A program made the translations under genes and the position numbers. A stretch of DNA of 41,227 bases from contig CAZSBG010000053.1 of assembly GCA_964605145.1 (NCBI GenBank), positions 1 to 41,227 on the forward strand. Direction: 5' to 3'. The DNA comes from CAZSBG01 sp964605145. GTDB lineage: Bacteria > Zhuqueibacterota > Zhuqueibacteria > Thermofontimicrobiales > Thermofontimicrobiaceae. The notes below the pieces were generated by a model that saw only the letters and a program-made list of their open reading frames with translations, did not search any database and was not told the DNA's origin. This document shows positions 23,332-30,652 of the stretch, piece after piece. How positions within the stretch are numbered: position 1 is the stretch's first letter; each line of letters starts with the position of its first letter.

Positions 23332-25755
23332 CTAAAAATCCCCCATATCCACATCGGTGCGGTAATCGCCCAACAAATGCTCGGCAAAGTAATACCAGCG
23401 CAGCCGCTCCACGTACGCGTTGTAATTTCCGTAACCGTGTCGCTTGCCCGGCAGCAGCATAAAATCGAACCGCTTCTTGGCCTTGATCAATTCATCCACC
23501 ACGCGCAACGTATTGGCCGGGTGCACGTTATTGTCAATTTCACCGTGAATCAACAGCAGATGGCCCTTCAAATTTTTGGCAATGGATGCGTTGGTGTCGT
23601 ACCGGGCGCGGTATTCGATTTCTTCCTCCTCTTTTTCTTTTTTATCTTTTTTTTCTTTTTTCTGGTCATCCGAACCCTGCTGTTTCTTCTCCTCCTTATT
23701 TTTCTCTTCCTGATTCTCGTCCTCTTTTTTGTCTTTCTTCTTTTTCTTTTTCACCTCTTCAACGCCGTAATGGGACTCGCCCCACCAGGTATTGTAAATA
23801 TTATTATCGTGATTTCCGGCAGAAGAAACGCCCACCTTGTAAAAATCAGGATATTTGAACATGGCCGCCGCGGTCATATTCCCGCCGCCGGAATGACCGT
23901 AAATTCCCACCTTTTCAATATCCATGTAAGGATGAAGCCGCGCCAATTGCTCCAGCGCGTACTTGTTGTCCTCCAGCGGGTAATCGCGGTTGTTGCCATA
24001 GCCGTAGCTGTGATAGTATTTCGAACGTTTGGGACTGCCGCCTCGCGCGCCCACGGAAACCACGATGAATCCCAACTGCGCCAGGGTTCCGCGGCTGCTC
24101 GGTCCGAAGGTAATGGGCACGGATTCGGTCTGCGGCCCGGGATAAACGTAGGTGATGATCGGGTATTTCTTTTCCGGATCGAAATCGAATGGTTTCCACA
24201 TCACGCCGTACAGGTCGGTGACGTCATCGGCAGACTTCACCACAAACGGTTCAGGCTTTTTCCAACCTGCAGCCATGAGCCGGGAAATATTCGTTTCTTC
24301 CAATTCGAGAATGACTTTGCCGTCACTGTCGCGCAGCACGGATTTCGGTACTTCGGTGATGGTGGAATAGGTGTCGACAAAATACTTGCTGGATTTGGAC
24401 ATGGAGAGCGAATGGCTGGCGTTTTCCGGGGTGAGCAGCTTCTGGCCTCGCCCCTTCAAATCAACCTTGTAATAATAATCATAATAGGGATTCCTGCCCG
24501 GCTCTTTTCCGTAGCAGGGGAAATACAAAATCCCTTTGGTGGAATCGATGTGAGCGACGCGGCCGACAACCCAGGGGCCTTTGGTCATTCGGTTTATCAA
24601 TTTGCCGTGAGTGTCATAATGATAGAGATGGCCCCAGCCGTCCCGATCCGACCACCAGACCAGGTCTTTTTTGCCATTCAGCACGAGCAGGGAATTGTAA
24701 TTGTCTGTCACCGAAGGTTTGCTCACTTCGGTGAACAGCACCTCCATTTCGCCGGTGAGGGCATTGGCGCGGCACACATCGAACTGGCTGTAGGTTCGGT
24801 CGCGACGAATGAAATAAATATTGTCCGAATCCTTGACTGTATTCGTGCCGCCGATGGCCTGGTCTTTCCATTTTTCATCGATTTTCACGGTGACGCGATT
24901 GCGGGTTTCCACATCGAAAATAATCAGTTCCTGTTTGGGAAGCTCCTTGTCCCCGGCCATGGTGTATTTGTAGGTCTGCAATTTTGGCCGCGGTTTCCCC
25001 AGCGATTGCACGAGGAACAAATCCTCAACCTTGCGCTGGTCAGATTTCAGGACGTACAATTTTTTGGAATCTTTGAACCATCGCGTCCGCGCGCGTGTTC
25101 GTTTATCCTTTGTTGTATCGCCGCTGGACCAGGCGTAGCTGTACCATCGCTCGCCGTCTTCGGTCAGTTGAATTTCAATTTTATTCGTGTCCGGTTTTTC
25201 GGCTTTCAAATCTTCTGTTTTAATGAGGAAAAGATTATGATTTTTGGCAAAGACAATCCACGTGCTGTCCGGCGAGTAATTGGCCCAGCGTTCAAATCGA
25301 TTGTACGCTTTGAGCGAATCTTTTTTCACAATGCCCAAACGTTTCAAAACTTTGGTTTCAACATTATACTTGAATTTAATACTATCCACCTGAAATGTGA
25401 ACGTTGTTTTGCTTTTTTTAAAATCGATGTTATTCAACGGAATATCTTTTGGATTGTACGGCTTTTGCGCGAGCGCTGTCAATTTGGAAGCCATGTCGAA
25501 ATTATCAAAAAGAGGCTTTTTCGACCGTTTTGAAGGATCGACAATGTAATAGAAATTACCGTCCCCTGTTTTATAATCGTACCAAAAAATATCCGAATCC
25601 TCAAGCCAGTTGGGCCGAACCGATGTAGAGCCAGTCATTTTTTTCATATTTTTAGAAGTGAACTTTTCGGCAAGACCAAAATTCGCTTTTTGAGATAGCG
25701 CCTGTCCGACAAGCACTAAAAGAATAATTAAAACAATGGTGAATTTATTGGCCAT
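23332..25755 (-). CDS. Secreted S9B dipeptidyl-peptidase IV-like enzyme with Lys/Glu-rich insert
   Basis: 807 residues, signal peptide 1-21 (ending GQALSQK). The N-terminal DPPIV propeller (about 50-500) leads to an alpha/beta-hydrolase domain (about 510-807) with Ser in YGHSGGGNM (near 622), Asp in HGEIDNNVHP (near 737) and His in GKRHGYGNY (near 771). Such enzymes cut X-Pro/X-Ala dipeptides from N-termini in the periplasm. Odd feature: about 50 residues of almost pure Lys/Glu/Asp/Gln (about 665-713) are inserted between the nucleophile and the Asp, where relatives have a short loop. AGGAGG nine bases before the ATG supports the start. It lies downstream of the S46 peptidase gene, separated by a degenerate REPIN and a palindrome. 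Confidence 0.92.
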   Translation of the reverse strand: MANKFTIVLIILLVLVGQALSQKANFGLAEKFTSKNMKKMTGSTSVRPNWLEDSDIFWYDYKTGDGNFYYIVDPSKRSKKPLFDNFDMASKLTALAQKPYNPKDIPLNNIDFKKSKTTFTFQVDSIKFKYNVETKVLKRLGIVKKDSLKAYNRFERWANYSPDSTWIVFAKNHNLFLIKTEDLKAEKPDTNKIEIQLTEDGERWYSYAWSSGDTTKDKRTRARTRWFKDSKKLYVLKSDQRKVEDLFLVQSLGKPRPKLQTYKYTMAGDKELPKQELIIFDVETRNRVTVKIDEKWKDQAIGGTNTVKDSDNIYFIRRDRTYSQFDVCRANALTGEMEVLFTEVSKPSVTDNYNSLLVLNGKKDLVWWSDRDGWGHLYHYDTHGKLINRMTKGPWVVGRVAHIDSTKGILYFPCYGKEPGRNPYYDYYYKVDLKGRGQKLLTPENASHSLSMSKSSKYFVDTYSTITEVPKSVLRDSDGKVILELEETNISRLMAAGWKKPEPFVVKSADDVTDLYGVMWKPFDFDPEKKYPIITYVYPGPQTESVPITFGPSSRGTLAQLGFIVVSVGARGGSPKRSKYYHSYGYGNNRDYPLEDNKYALEQLARLHPYMDIEKVGIYGHSGGGNMTAAAMFKYPDFYKVGVSSAGNHDNNIYNTWWGESHYGVEEVKKKKKKDKKEDENQEEKNKEEKKQQGSDDQKKEKKDKKEKEEEEIEYRARYDTNASIAKNLKGHLLLIHGEIDNNVHPANTLRVVDELIKAKKRFDFMLLPGKRHGYGNYNAYVERLRWYYFAEHLLGDYRTDVDMGDF

Positions 25756-25821
25756 TAAGGTTTTCCTCCTGAGTCTGACTGTTTAACAAAACAGCAAAAT
25801 TAGCATTTTTATTATATTCCA

Positions 25822-25908
25822 GATCGTTTTGGCATCTGTCCAGAATGGACAATTCGCATAAATAGGCTCAATTCATTTACTCGCTCGGCATACAAATACC
25901 GAAAGTTT
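25822..25908 (+). repeat. REPIN C (degenerate)
   Basis: Left half GATCGTTTTGGCATCTGTCC...GAATGG and right half CGCTCGGCATACAAATACCGA are recognisable but have lost several stem pairs and the final GATC. The middle TTCGCATAAATA block is shared with the RAYT element's right end. It lies between the S9B and S46 genes. Confidence 0.7.
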
Positions 25909-25921
25909 CGTCCAGACACTA

Positions 25922-25951
25922 TGTAGTGAACGAATATATTCGTTCACTACA
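25922..25951. repeat. Perfect 30-bp palindrome
   Basis: TGTAGTGAACGAATA followed directly by its exact reverse complement TATTCGTTCACTACA. It lies 51 bases beyond the stop of the S46 gene and 14 bases from REPIN C. There is no T-run, so it is not a classic terminator. It could be a dyad operator for a dimeric regulator or an extended REP-type hairpin. Confidence 0.8.
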
Positions 25952-26001
25952 ATTTATCCAGGGAAAAATGACTTTGCTTATTCGTCCTGAATCTTTAAAT
26001 T

Positions 26002-28164
26002 TTACTCTACCCCCATCTCTTCCAGCAGATACCCGGCTTCGCCAAATTTCTGCGTGACCCAGAGGACATAGCGAATGTCCACGGCAATGGAGCGGCTGTA
26101 ATCTTCGCTCCACGCGTAATCATTTATTGTGGCTTCGAAAGCGCGGTCGAAATTGATGCCGACAAGTTCACCTTTTGCGTTGAGCACCGGGCTTCCGGAA
26201 TTGCCGCCGGTCGTGTCCATGTTGTACAGAATCGCCACCGGCACACTGTTCAGCTTCGGATTTTTGAACCGGCCAAAATCCTGTTTTTTCACCAAATCAA
26301 TTAATTTTTCCGGCGTATCGAATGGCTCTTCCCCGGTCGTTTTTTCCATCACGCCATGCACTGTAGTAATGGGATGGTAATACACCGCATCGCGCGGGGA
26401 GTACCCGCGGATGCGGCCATAAGTCAGACGCAGTGTGCCATTGGCATCCGGTACAAAATCTTTGGCCAAAAATTCCTTTTTAATATCAATGAGCCGGGCG
26501 TACAATTTATCAATGGCGCCGCGACGCGCTTCACTTTTTTCCTTGCGTTCCTGATAGGTCGGATAAAGCTGAACGGCCAGTTGCACAAACGGATCATCCA
26601 TTTCTTCGATCTGCTTCGGTTTCTTATTCAGTGCCTCCTCCAGAAAATCTTCTTTTATCAGCTTTGATTGCTTGTACGCATGTTCGATGAATTTATCGAT
26701 GGCCGCTTCAGCATTGGTTTCGCCTTTTACAATTTCGTCAATAGCAGGAATTTTTTGTTCCTCCGGCAACGTGGCCGCCCGCATCAGCATTTCTTTAAGA
26801 ATGATCTTGTCGGTGGGTTCGTAATAATTTTTCAGAGAAAGAAAAAGTCGCTGTTTTGTACGGTCAAAATTTCGGTCCATGTAAGCTGATTCCCGATCCA
26901 CATCATTTTTTCGGCGCTCGATGGACGCTTCGTAAATTCTGTACGCATAGTTAAGCAAATTGGAGCTGCGAAGCAAATATCCCAATACCAGACTCCGGCC
27001 TGCTTCATCCCGCATTTGCTGATAAATTGCCCCGATGTCGCTCAATAGAGTCCCATACATCTTTTTCCTTTCGGTATCAGCTTCGATGAATTGCTGCAGC
27101 GCCTTTTCTTCCTCCCGCTTGCGGTCTACCAATTTCAATCGATTCAATCCAATGAGTTTTCCCCGGTAATTTTTCTCGGTGTTGGAAAGCCCTTTAATCC
27201 GTGAGAGATGTTTTAGCATCACCGCCCGATCCGACTCGCCCGTTTTCTGCATCAAATCGATCTGCCATTGGTACCATTGAACCACGTACGGCATGCGAAT
27301 TTCTTCCTCGTAGGCCATGTAAAATGAAGTCTGGTGCCGGTAGGTTCGTCCCGGGTAACCGAGGATGAAAACAAAGTCCTCTTGGTTCACGCCTTCCGGG
27401 GCGACCTTCAAATATTTTTTAGGCTGATATGGCACGTTTTCCGGGGAATAATCTGCCGGCGAACCATCCGGGGCGACGTAAGCGCGCATGAACGAAAAAT
27501 CACCGGTGTGGCGCGGCCACATCCAGTTGTCCACATCCCCGCCGAATTCACCGATGGAACGTGGCGGCACGTACACCATGCGAATGTCCTTGAGATAGGT
27601 GTAAATGAACAGCACATAAGTCTTCCCGATAAACATTTCCGATACATCGGCCCGTTTGCCGGGATTATCTTTTTCCGCTTTTTTGACGATCTCCTTTATT
27701 TTCTTTTCCACGGCTTTGGTACGCTCAGCCAAATCCATGTCGCCTTTGACAACGCTGAGCACTTGCTTCGACACATCGCGATACGAATCCGTGATCCGAA
27801 CCGTGTAGCCCTTTGCCTGAATTTCCTCGGAGAGGTTATTGGCTAAAAATCCGTTTTTGATGTAATCATGCTCCTCGGTGCTGGCCGATTGCGCTGCGCC
27901 GTACGCGCAGTGGTGGTTCGTCAAAATCAATCCGTTGGGTGAGACAAACGACCCGGTGCAGCCGCCCACTTTGCAGATGCCATCAATTAAACTGACGCCG
28001 TCTGGATTGTATAACTCCAGCGGCTTCAGCTTCATGCCTTTTTCCTGCAAATTGAGCTTGTGAATTTCGCTCATGGGCCACATGCCCTCGTCAGCGGTGG
28101 TCGTGTTAAAAAACATCGAAATAAAGAGAATTAGAAAAGCAAAGAGAGTGATGTTTTTTTTCAT
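26002..28164 (-). CDS. S46 dipeptidyl-peptidase, DPP11-like (Asp/Glu-specific predicted)
   Basis: 720 residues, the family's normal length, signal peptide 1-24 (ending TTTADEG). The chymotrypsin-like core keeps His in ILTNHHCAYG (near 84) and Ser in TGGNSGSPVLN (near 656). Eighteen residues after that Ser comes Arg, in GINFDRAFE. In Porphyromonas DPP11 the equivalent Ser655/Arg673 pair sets specificity for acidic P1 residues, whereas DPP7 has Gly there. I therefore predict release of X-Asp/X-Glu dipeptides in the periplasm. The central helical lid (about 280-560) is present. GAGGT before the ATG is a plausible ribosome site. A REPIN sits 34 bases upstream of the start. Confidence 0.93.
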   Translation of the reverse strand: MKKNITLFAFLILFISMFFNTTTADEGMWPMSEIHKLNLQEKGMKLKPLELYNPDGVSLIDGICKVGGCTGSFVSPNGLILTNHHCAYGAAQSASTEEHDYIKNGFLANNLSEEIQAKGYTVRITDSYRDVSKQVLSVVKGDMDLAERTKAVEKKIKEIVKKAEKDNPGKRADVSEMFIGKTYVLFIYTYLKDIRMVYVPPRSIGEFGGDVDNWMWPRHTGDFSFMRAYVAPDGSPADYSPENVPYQPKKYLKVAPEGVNQEDFVFILGYPGRTYRHQTSFYMAYEEEIRMPYVVQWYQWQIDLMQKTGESDRAVMLKHLSRIKGLSNTEKNYRGKLIGLNRLKLVDRKREEEKALQQFIEADTERKKMYGTLLSDIGAIYQQMRDEAGRSLVLGYLLRSSNLLNYAYRIYEASIERRKNDVDRESAYMDRNFDRTKQRLFLSLKNYYEPTDKIILKEMLMRAATLPEEQKIPAIDEIVKGETNAEAAIDKFIEHAYKQSKLIKEDFLEEALNKKPKQIEEMDDPFVQLAVQLYPTYQERKEKSEARRGAIDKLYARLIDIKKEFLAKDFVPDANGTLRLTYGRIRGYSPRDAVYYHPITTVHGVMEKTTGEEPFDTPEKLIDLVKKQDFGRFKNPKLNSVPVAILYNMDTTGGNSGSPVLNAKGELVGINFDRAFEATINDYAWSEDYSRSIAVDIRYVLWVTQKFGEAGYLLEEMGVE

Positions 28165-28197
28165 GTTTTCACCTCGCTTATTTGGTTAAGTTACCCC

Positions 28198-28323
28198 GAT
28201 CGTTCTGGACATTCGTCCAGAACGGGAAATGAACCGGGACATTCGTCCCTAAAATTATTGTTCAAATGATTCGCATAAATATGCAGATTTATTTCCCGCA
28301 CGGCATAAATATACCGAGCGATC
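28198..28323 (+). repeat. REPIN D (complete)
   Basis: 126 bases from GATCGTTC to GAGCGATC. The left hairpin is GTTCTGGAC/GTCCAGAAC, then GGGAC/GTCCC. A TTCGCATAAATATGCAGATTTATTT linker leads to the right hairpin CGG...CCG with loop CATAAATATA. Left and right parts match the two flanks of the RAYT gene that follows. It lies just upstream of the S46 gene. Confidence 0.9.
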
Positions 28324-28348
28324 TTTGTCAGCACAGACCGTGATACCC

Positions 28349-29084
28349 GATCGCTCTGGACATTCGTCCAGAGCGGGAAATGAACCGGGACATTCGTCCC
28401 ATTAACAAATGCAAACAGAAATTTCGACATTAAACCGTCTCAATCAAATTTCGTATAGCAGTTCCACATCCAGGTTCAATACCGAATGATCGTCTAAGAT
28501 CCAGTTTCTTGCGCTGCTATATTTCCAATCTTCTGACTTGACAACAAAACCTTTTCTCACGGGATTGTTATGGATGTATTCCATTTTCTGGTAAAACCAT
28601 TTTTCTGAATAAATGGCTTCCGGATGATATTCGTCTGTCCAAACTTTATATTTTCCTTTTTGCCCCTTTTTTTCAGCAGCCTTTTTGAAGACATATAAAA
28701 TCAGTTTCTCACTATCTTTTTCAAGTTCCGCTGCAATCTGTTTTGACGTATGTCTCTTGAAATCTCTCATCACATCTGACAACTTAATTTCATTTTTTGT
28801 TGAAGCGACTAGATGGATATGATTTAACATCACCACAAATCCGAATAGATTAAGGCCTTTATTTTGGCGGCAAAAATTCAGACTATCTATTAATATCCTG
28901 CAATACTTTTCCTCTTTGAAAACGCAAAGCCATTCGACAATCGTGCACGTACAGAAATAAATCGAAGTTCTCTCAGGATCAATGCGGTATCTTCCCAACA
29001 AATGCTCCTTTCGAATTATTTCCTCTGTTTCGCATAAATATGCTGATTTATTTATACGCTCGGCATGAATATACCGAGCGATCG
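28349..29084 (-). mobile_element. RAYT-carrying unit bounded by REP left and right halves
   Basis: The left half at 28349-28400 (GATCGCTCTGGAC hairpin, then GGGAC/GTCCC) and the right half at about 29031-29084 (TCGCATAAATATGC linker, CGCTCGG/CCGAGCG hairpin, GATC) enclose one gene, the RAYT transposase. Joining these two halves gives REPIN D or G almost exactly. The unit is 736 bases. I interpret it as the full-length form of the repeat, in the manner of an IS with its MITEs, though RAYTs are usually described as non-mobile single-copy genes. Confidence 0.75.
28444..28998 (-). CDS. REP-associated tyrosine transposase (RAYT, IS200/Y1 family)
   Basis: A single-strand DNA nickase of the Y1_Tnp/IS200 superfamily thought to act on REP hairpins. 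185 residues from TTG 28998, chosen because AAGGAG lies six bases before it and family similarity begins GRYRIDPERTSIYFCTC. A longer frame to 29142 merely translates the upstream REP. The HUH motif is FVVMLNHIHLVAS. The likely nucleophile Tyr is in FYQKMEYIHNNPVRKGFV, followed by EDWKYSSARNW, all classic RAYT blocks. It sits between matching REP halves. The gene is intact, so it may be active. Confidence 0.9.
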   Translation of the reverse strand: MGRYRIDPERTSIYFCTCTIVEWLCVFKEEKYCRILIDSLNFCRQNKGLNLFGFVVMLNHIHLVASTKNEIKLSDVMRDFKRHTSKQIAAELEKDSEKLILYVFKKAAEKKGQKGKYKVWTDEYHPEAIYSEKWFYQKMEYIHNNPVRKGFVVKSEDWKYSSARNWILDDHSVLNLDVELLYEI

Positions 29085-29106
29085 TTTTGGGTAAGGATCC
29101 CTGACC

Positions 29107-29127
29107 GATCGCTCTGGACATTTGTCC
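29107..29127 (+). repeat. Truncated REP left-half copy
   Basis: GATCGCTCTGGACATTTGTC repeats the left end of the RAYT unit, then similarity stops 15 bases before the stop codon of the DUF3667 gene. It appears to be a left half whose remainder was lost or never copied. Confidence 0.65.
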
Positions 29128-29143
29128 CCCACCAAATCCCATG

Positions 29144-30091
29144 TCAAATCAAAGCCAGCGAAACAATAAATACGCCAATCATTGCAACGCCCAACAAAAA
29201 AACATAGCTGACAGTCAGCAGCCCCAGCTTAACCACTGTCTTTAACCAGCCCTGCCGATAGACAACTTTCAAATCGATGACCAGGTAAACCAGCATACAA
29301 ATTAAAATGGCTCTGCCTAAAAATCCACCTGTCTCCGGTGATATGTCTTTAATGAAGTTTGAAATGAAAACAAAAAGCGATAACAGGAAAAATACAAACG
29401 TATGAAAATGCAGCGAAAAAACAAGATGCCTCACATAAAGTATTTTGGAGCGAACGTACACGAGTTTTAACATGAGAGCAAACACCGGCAATAAAAAAAA
29501 CATCATCCTGGGCAAATTACTGACAAAATTACTTCTGAATTTTTCTTTGTTCCTGCTTGCTTTTATCACCTTGTCTGTTATGACGCCCGTGGAATCTGTC
29601 GCTCCCTTTTTCATCGATGAATCCATTTGCGCATTTGAACCTGCCATCGGGGCTTCGGTCACGCCTATCGAATCAAGCAGAGCCGAAGTTTCCATCGGAA
29701 ACGACTCAGAAACTACGGCTGTCGAATCAGCCTCATCTGATTTTTCTGTAAATTTAACCATGTCCGACTTGTGGCTGCTCGTGGACAAAATGAAAAAGAA
29801 AATCACGCTCATAAAAATGTACATCCGCATGGGAGGGATGTAGCGAACCCTCCGCCCGGCAGTGTGTTCATTGGTCAGAAAACCCGGGCGAATCAGGAGC
29901 GGAATGATGCTCCTGAAAAACTTGGAGTCAAAGGTGAAATAATCGCCCAAAAAATCTTTGAAGAAATGCTTCACAGAAATATTCACATCAGCGGTGGATT
30001 GGCCGCAATTGGCGCAGAAATTACCGTCTGTTTCGCTGCCGCAGTTGGGGCAGGTTTGTGTGTTTTGTTCTTTGTTCGGAGTTTTAATCAT
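29144..30091 (-). CDS. DUF3667 zinc-ribbon membrane protein
   Basis: 315 residues. The N-terminal zinc ribbon CPNCGSETDGNFCANCGQ (residues 14-31) is followed by the DUF3667 block ISVKHFFKDFLGDYFTFDSKFFRSIIPLL and GRRVRYIPPMRMYIF. There is a membrane helix near 88-103, a Ser/Asp/Met-rich variable loop (about 105-195), then four membrane helices to the C-terminus. The family is widespread in Bacteroidota-like bacteria and has no known function. AGAAG before the ATG is a plausible ribosome site. It is flanked by a truncated REP and REPIN G, so it is probably its own transcription unit. Confidence 0.85.
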   Translation of the reverse strand: MIKTPNKEQNTQTCPNCGSETDGNFCANCGQSTADVNISVKHFFKDFLGDYFTFDSKFFRSIIPLLIRPGFLTNEHTAGRRVRYIPPMRMYIFMSVIFFFILSTSSHKSDMVKFTEKSDEADSTAVVSESFPMETSALLDSIGVTEAPMAGSNAQMDSSMKKGATDSTGVITDKVIKASRNKEKFRSNFVSNLPRMMFFLLPVFALMLKLVYVRSKILYVRHLVFSLHFHTFVFFLLSLFVFISNFIKDISPETGGFLGRAILICMLVYLVIDLKVVYRQGWLKTVVKLGLLTVSYVFLLGVAMIGVFIVSLALI

Positions 30092-30122
30092 TCATCTTCT
30101 CAATTCGTTCGGATGATCTTTA

Positions 30123-30254
30123 GATCGTTCTGGACATCCGTCCAGAACGGGAAATGAACAGGGACGTTTGTCACCCAATGGACCTTCGTTTTTAATGCAG
30201 CAGCATAAATATACAAAATTCATTTTCCGCTCGGTATACATATACCGAGCGATC
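30123..30254 (+). repeat. REPIN G (complete)
   Basis: 132 bases from GATCGTTCTGGAC to ACCGAGCGATC, with left hairpin GTTCTGGAC/GTCCAGAAC and right hairpin CGCTCGGTAT/ATACCGAGCG. The linker AGCATAAATATAC resembles those of REPIN D and the RAYT unit but is more diverged. Its right edge lies five bases from the stop codon of the DUF2809 gene. Confidence 0.9.
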
Positions 30255-30259
30255 ATACA

Positions 30260-30652
30260 TCAGGTATTATCTCTAATCCTTTTAATCCAAAGCCACCCGG
30301 TAGCGCTGCCGGCTGCATAATACGGGAAATCCGTCCAGATGAACGATGTGCCCAAAATCGTTGCGCCGAAAAAATAGCCGCGCAGGTATTCCAGAAATGG
30401 GGGGCGCCATAGTTGCAGAAATTCCAGCGCGCACGTGCCGACAAACACGATCGCTGCAATCAGCCACGGTCTGCTATTTTCAAAAATGAAGAACAAAACC
30501 AGGCACCAGAAAATTTCGTAAAACAGGCCGCCCAGCGAGTTGTTCACCCAGTGAGCTGCCGGACCGCGATAGAATTTGCTGTAAAATCCAATGGGTGTGA
30601 TGAACAAAATTGAAACCAGTGTCCAGGCGCGCCGCTTCGAAAAAATGTTCAT
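30260..30652 (-). CDS. DUF2809 small membrane protein
   Basis: 130 residues from ATG 30652, in an ATGA overlap with the preceding gene's stop and with GGAAGA upstream; a start at 30664 would lengthen the overlap. Four hydrophobic segments. Family features are GFYSKFYRGPAAHWVNNSLGGLFYEIFW near 20-50 and ALEFLQLWRPPFLEYLRG near 78-96. DUF2809 is uncharacterised. The overlap means it is translated with the terpenoid-cyclase-fold gene upstream. Confidence 0.85.
   Translation of the reverse strand: MNIFSKRRAWTLVSILFITPIGFYSKFYRGPAAHWVNNSLGGLFYEIFWCLVLFFIFENSRPWLIAAIVFVGTCALEFLQLWRPPFLEYLRGYFFGATILGTSFIWTDFPYYAAGSATGWLWIKRIRDNT

Noticed and set aside
23323..25533. 736-codon plus-strand ORF
   Set aside because: Antisense shadow of the S9B peptidase; its Phe/Leu-rich stretch is the complement of the Lys/Glu tract.
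28191..28430. 79-codon minus-strand ORF
   Set aside because: It is a translation of REPIN D and the left REP half; no ribosome site and no protein-like composition.
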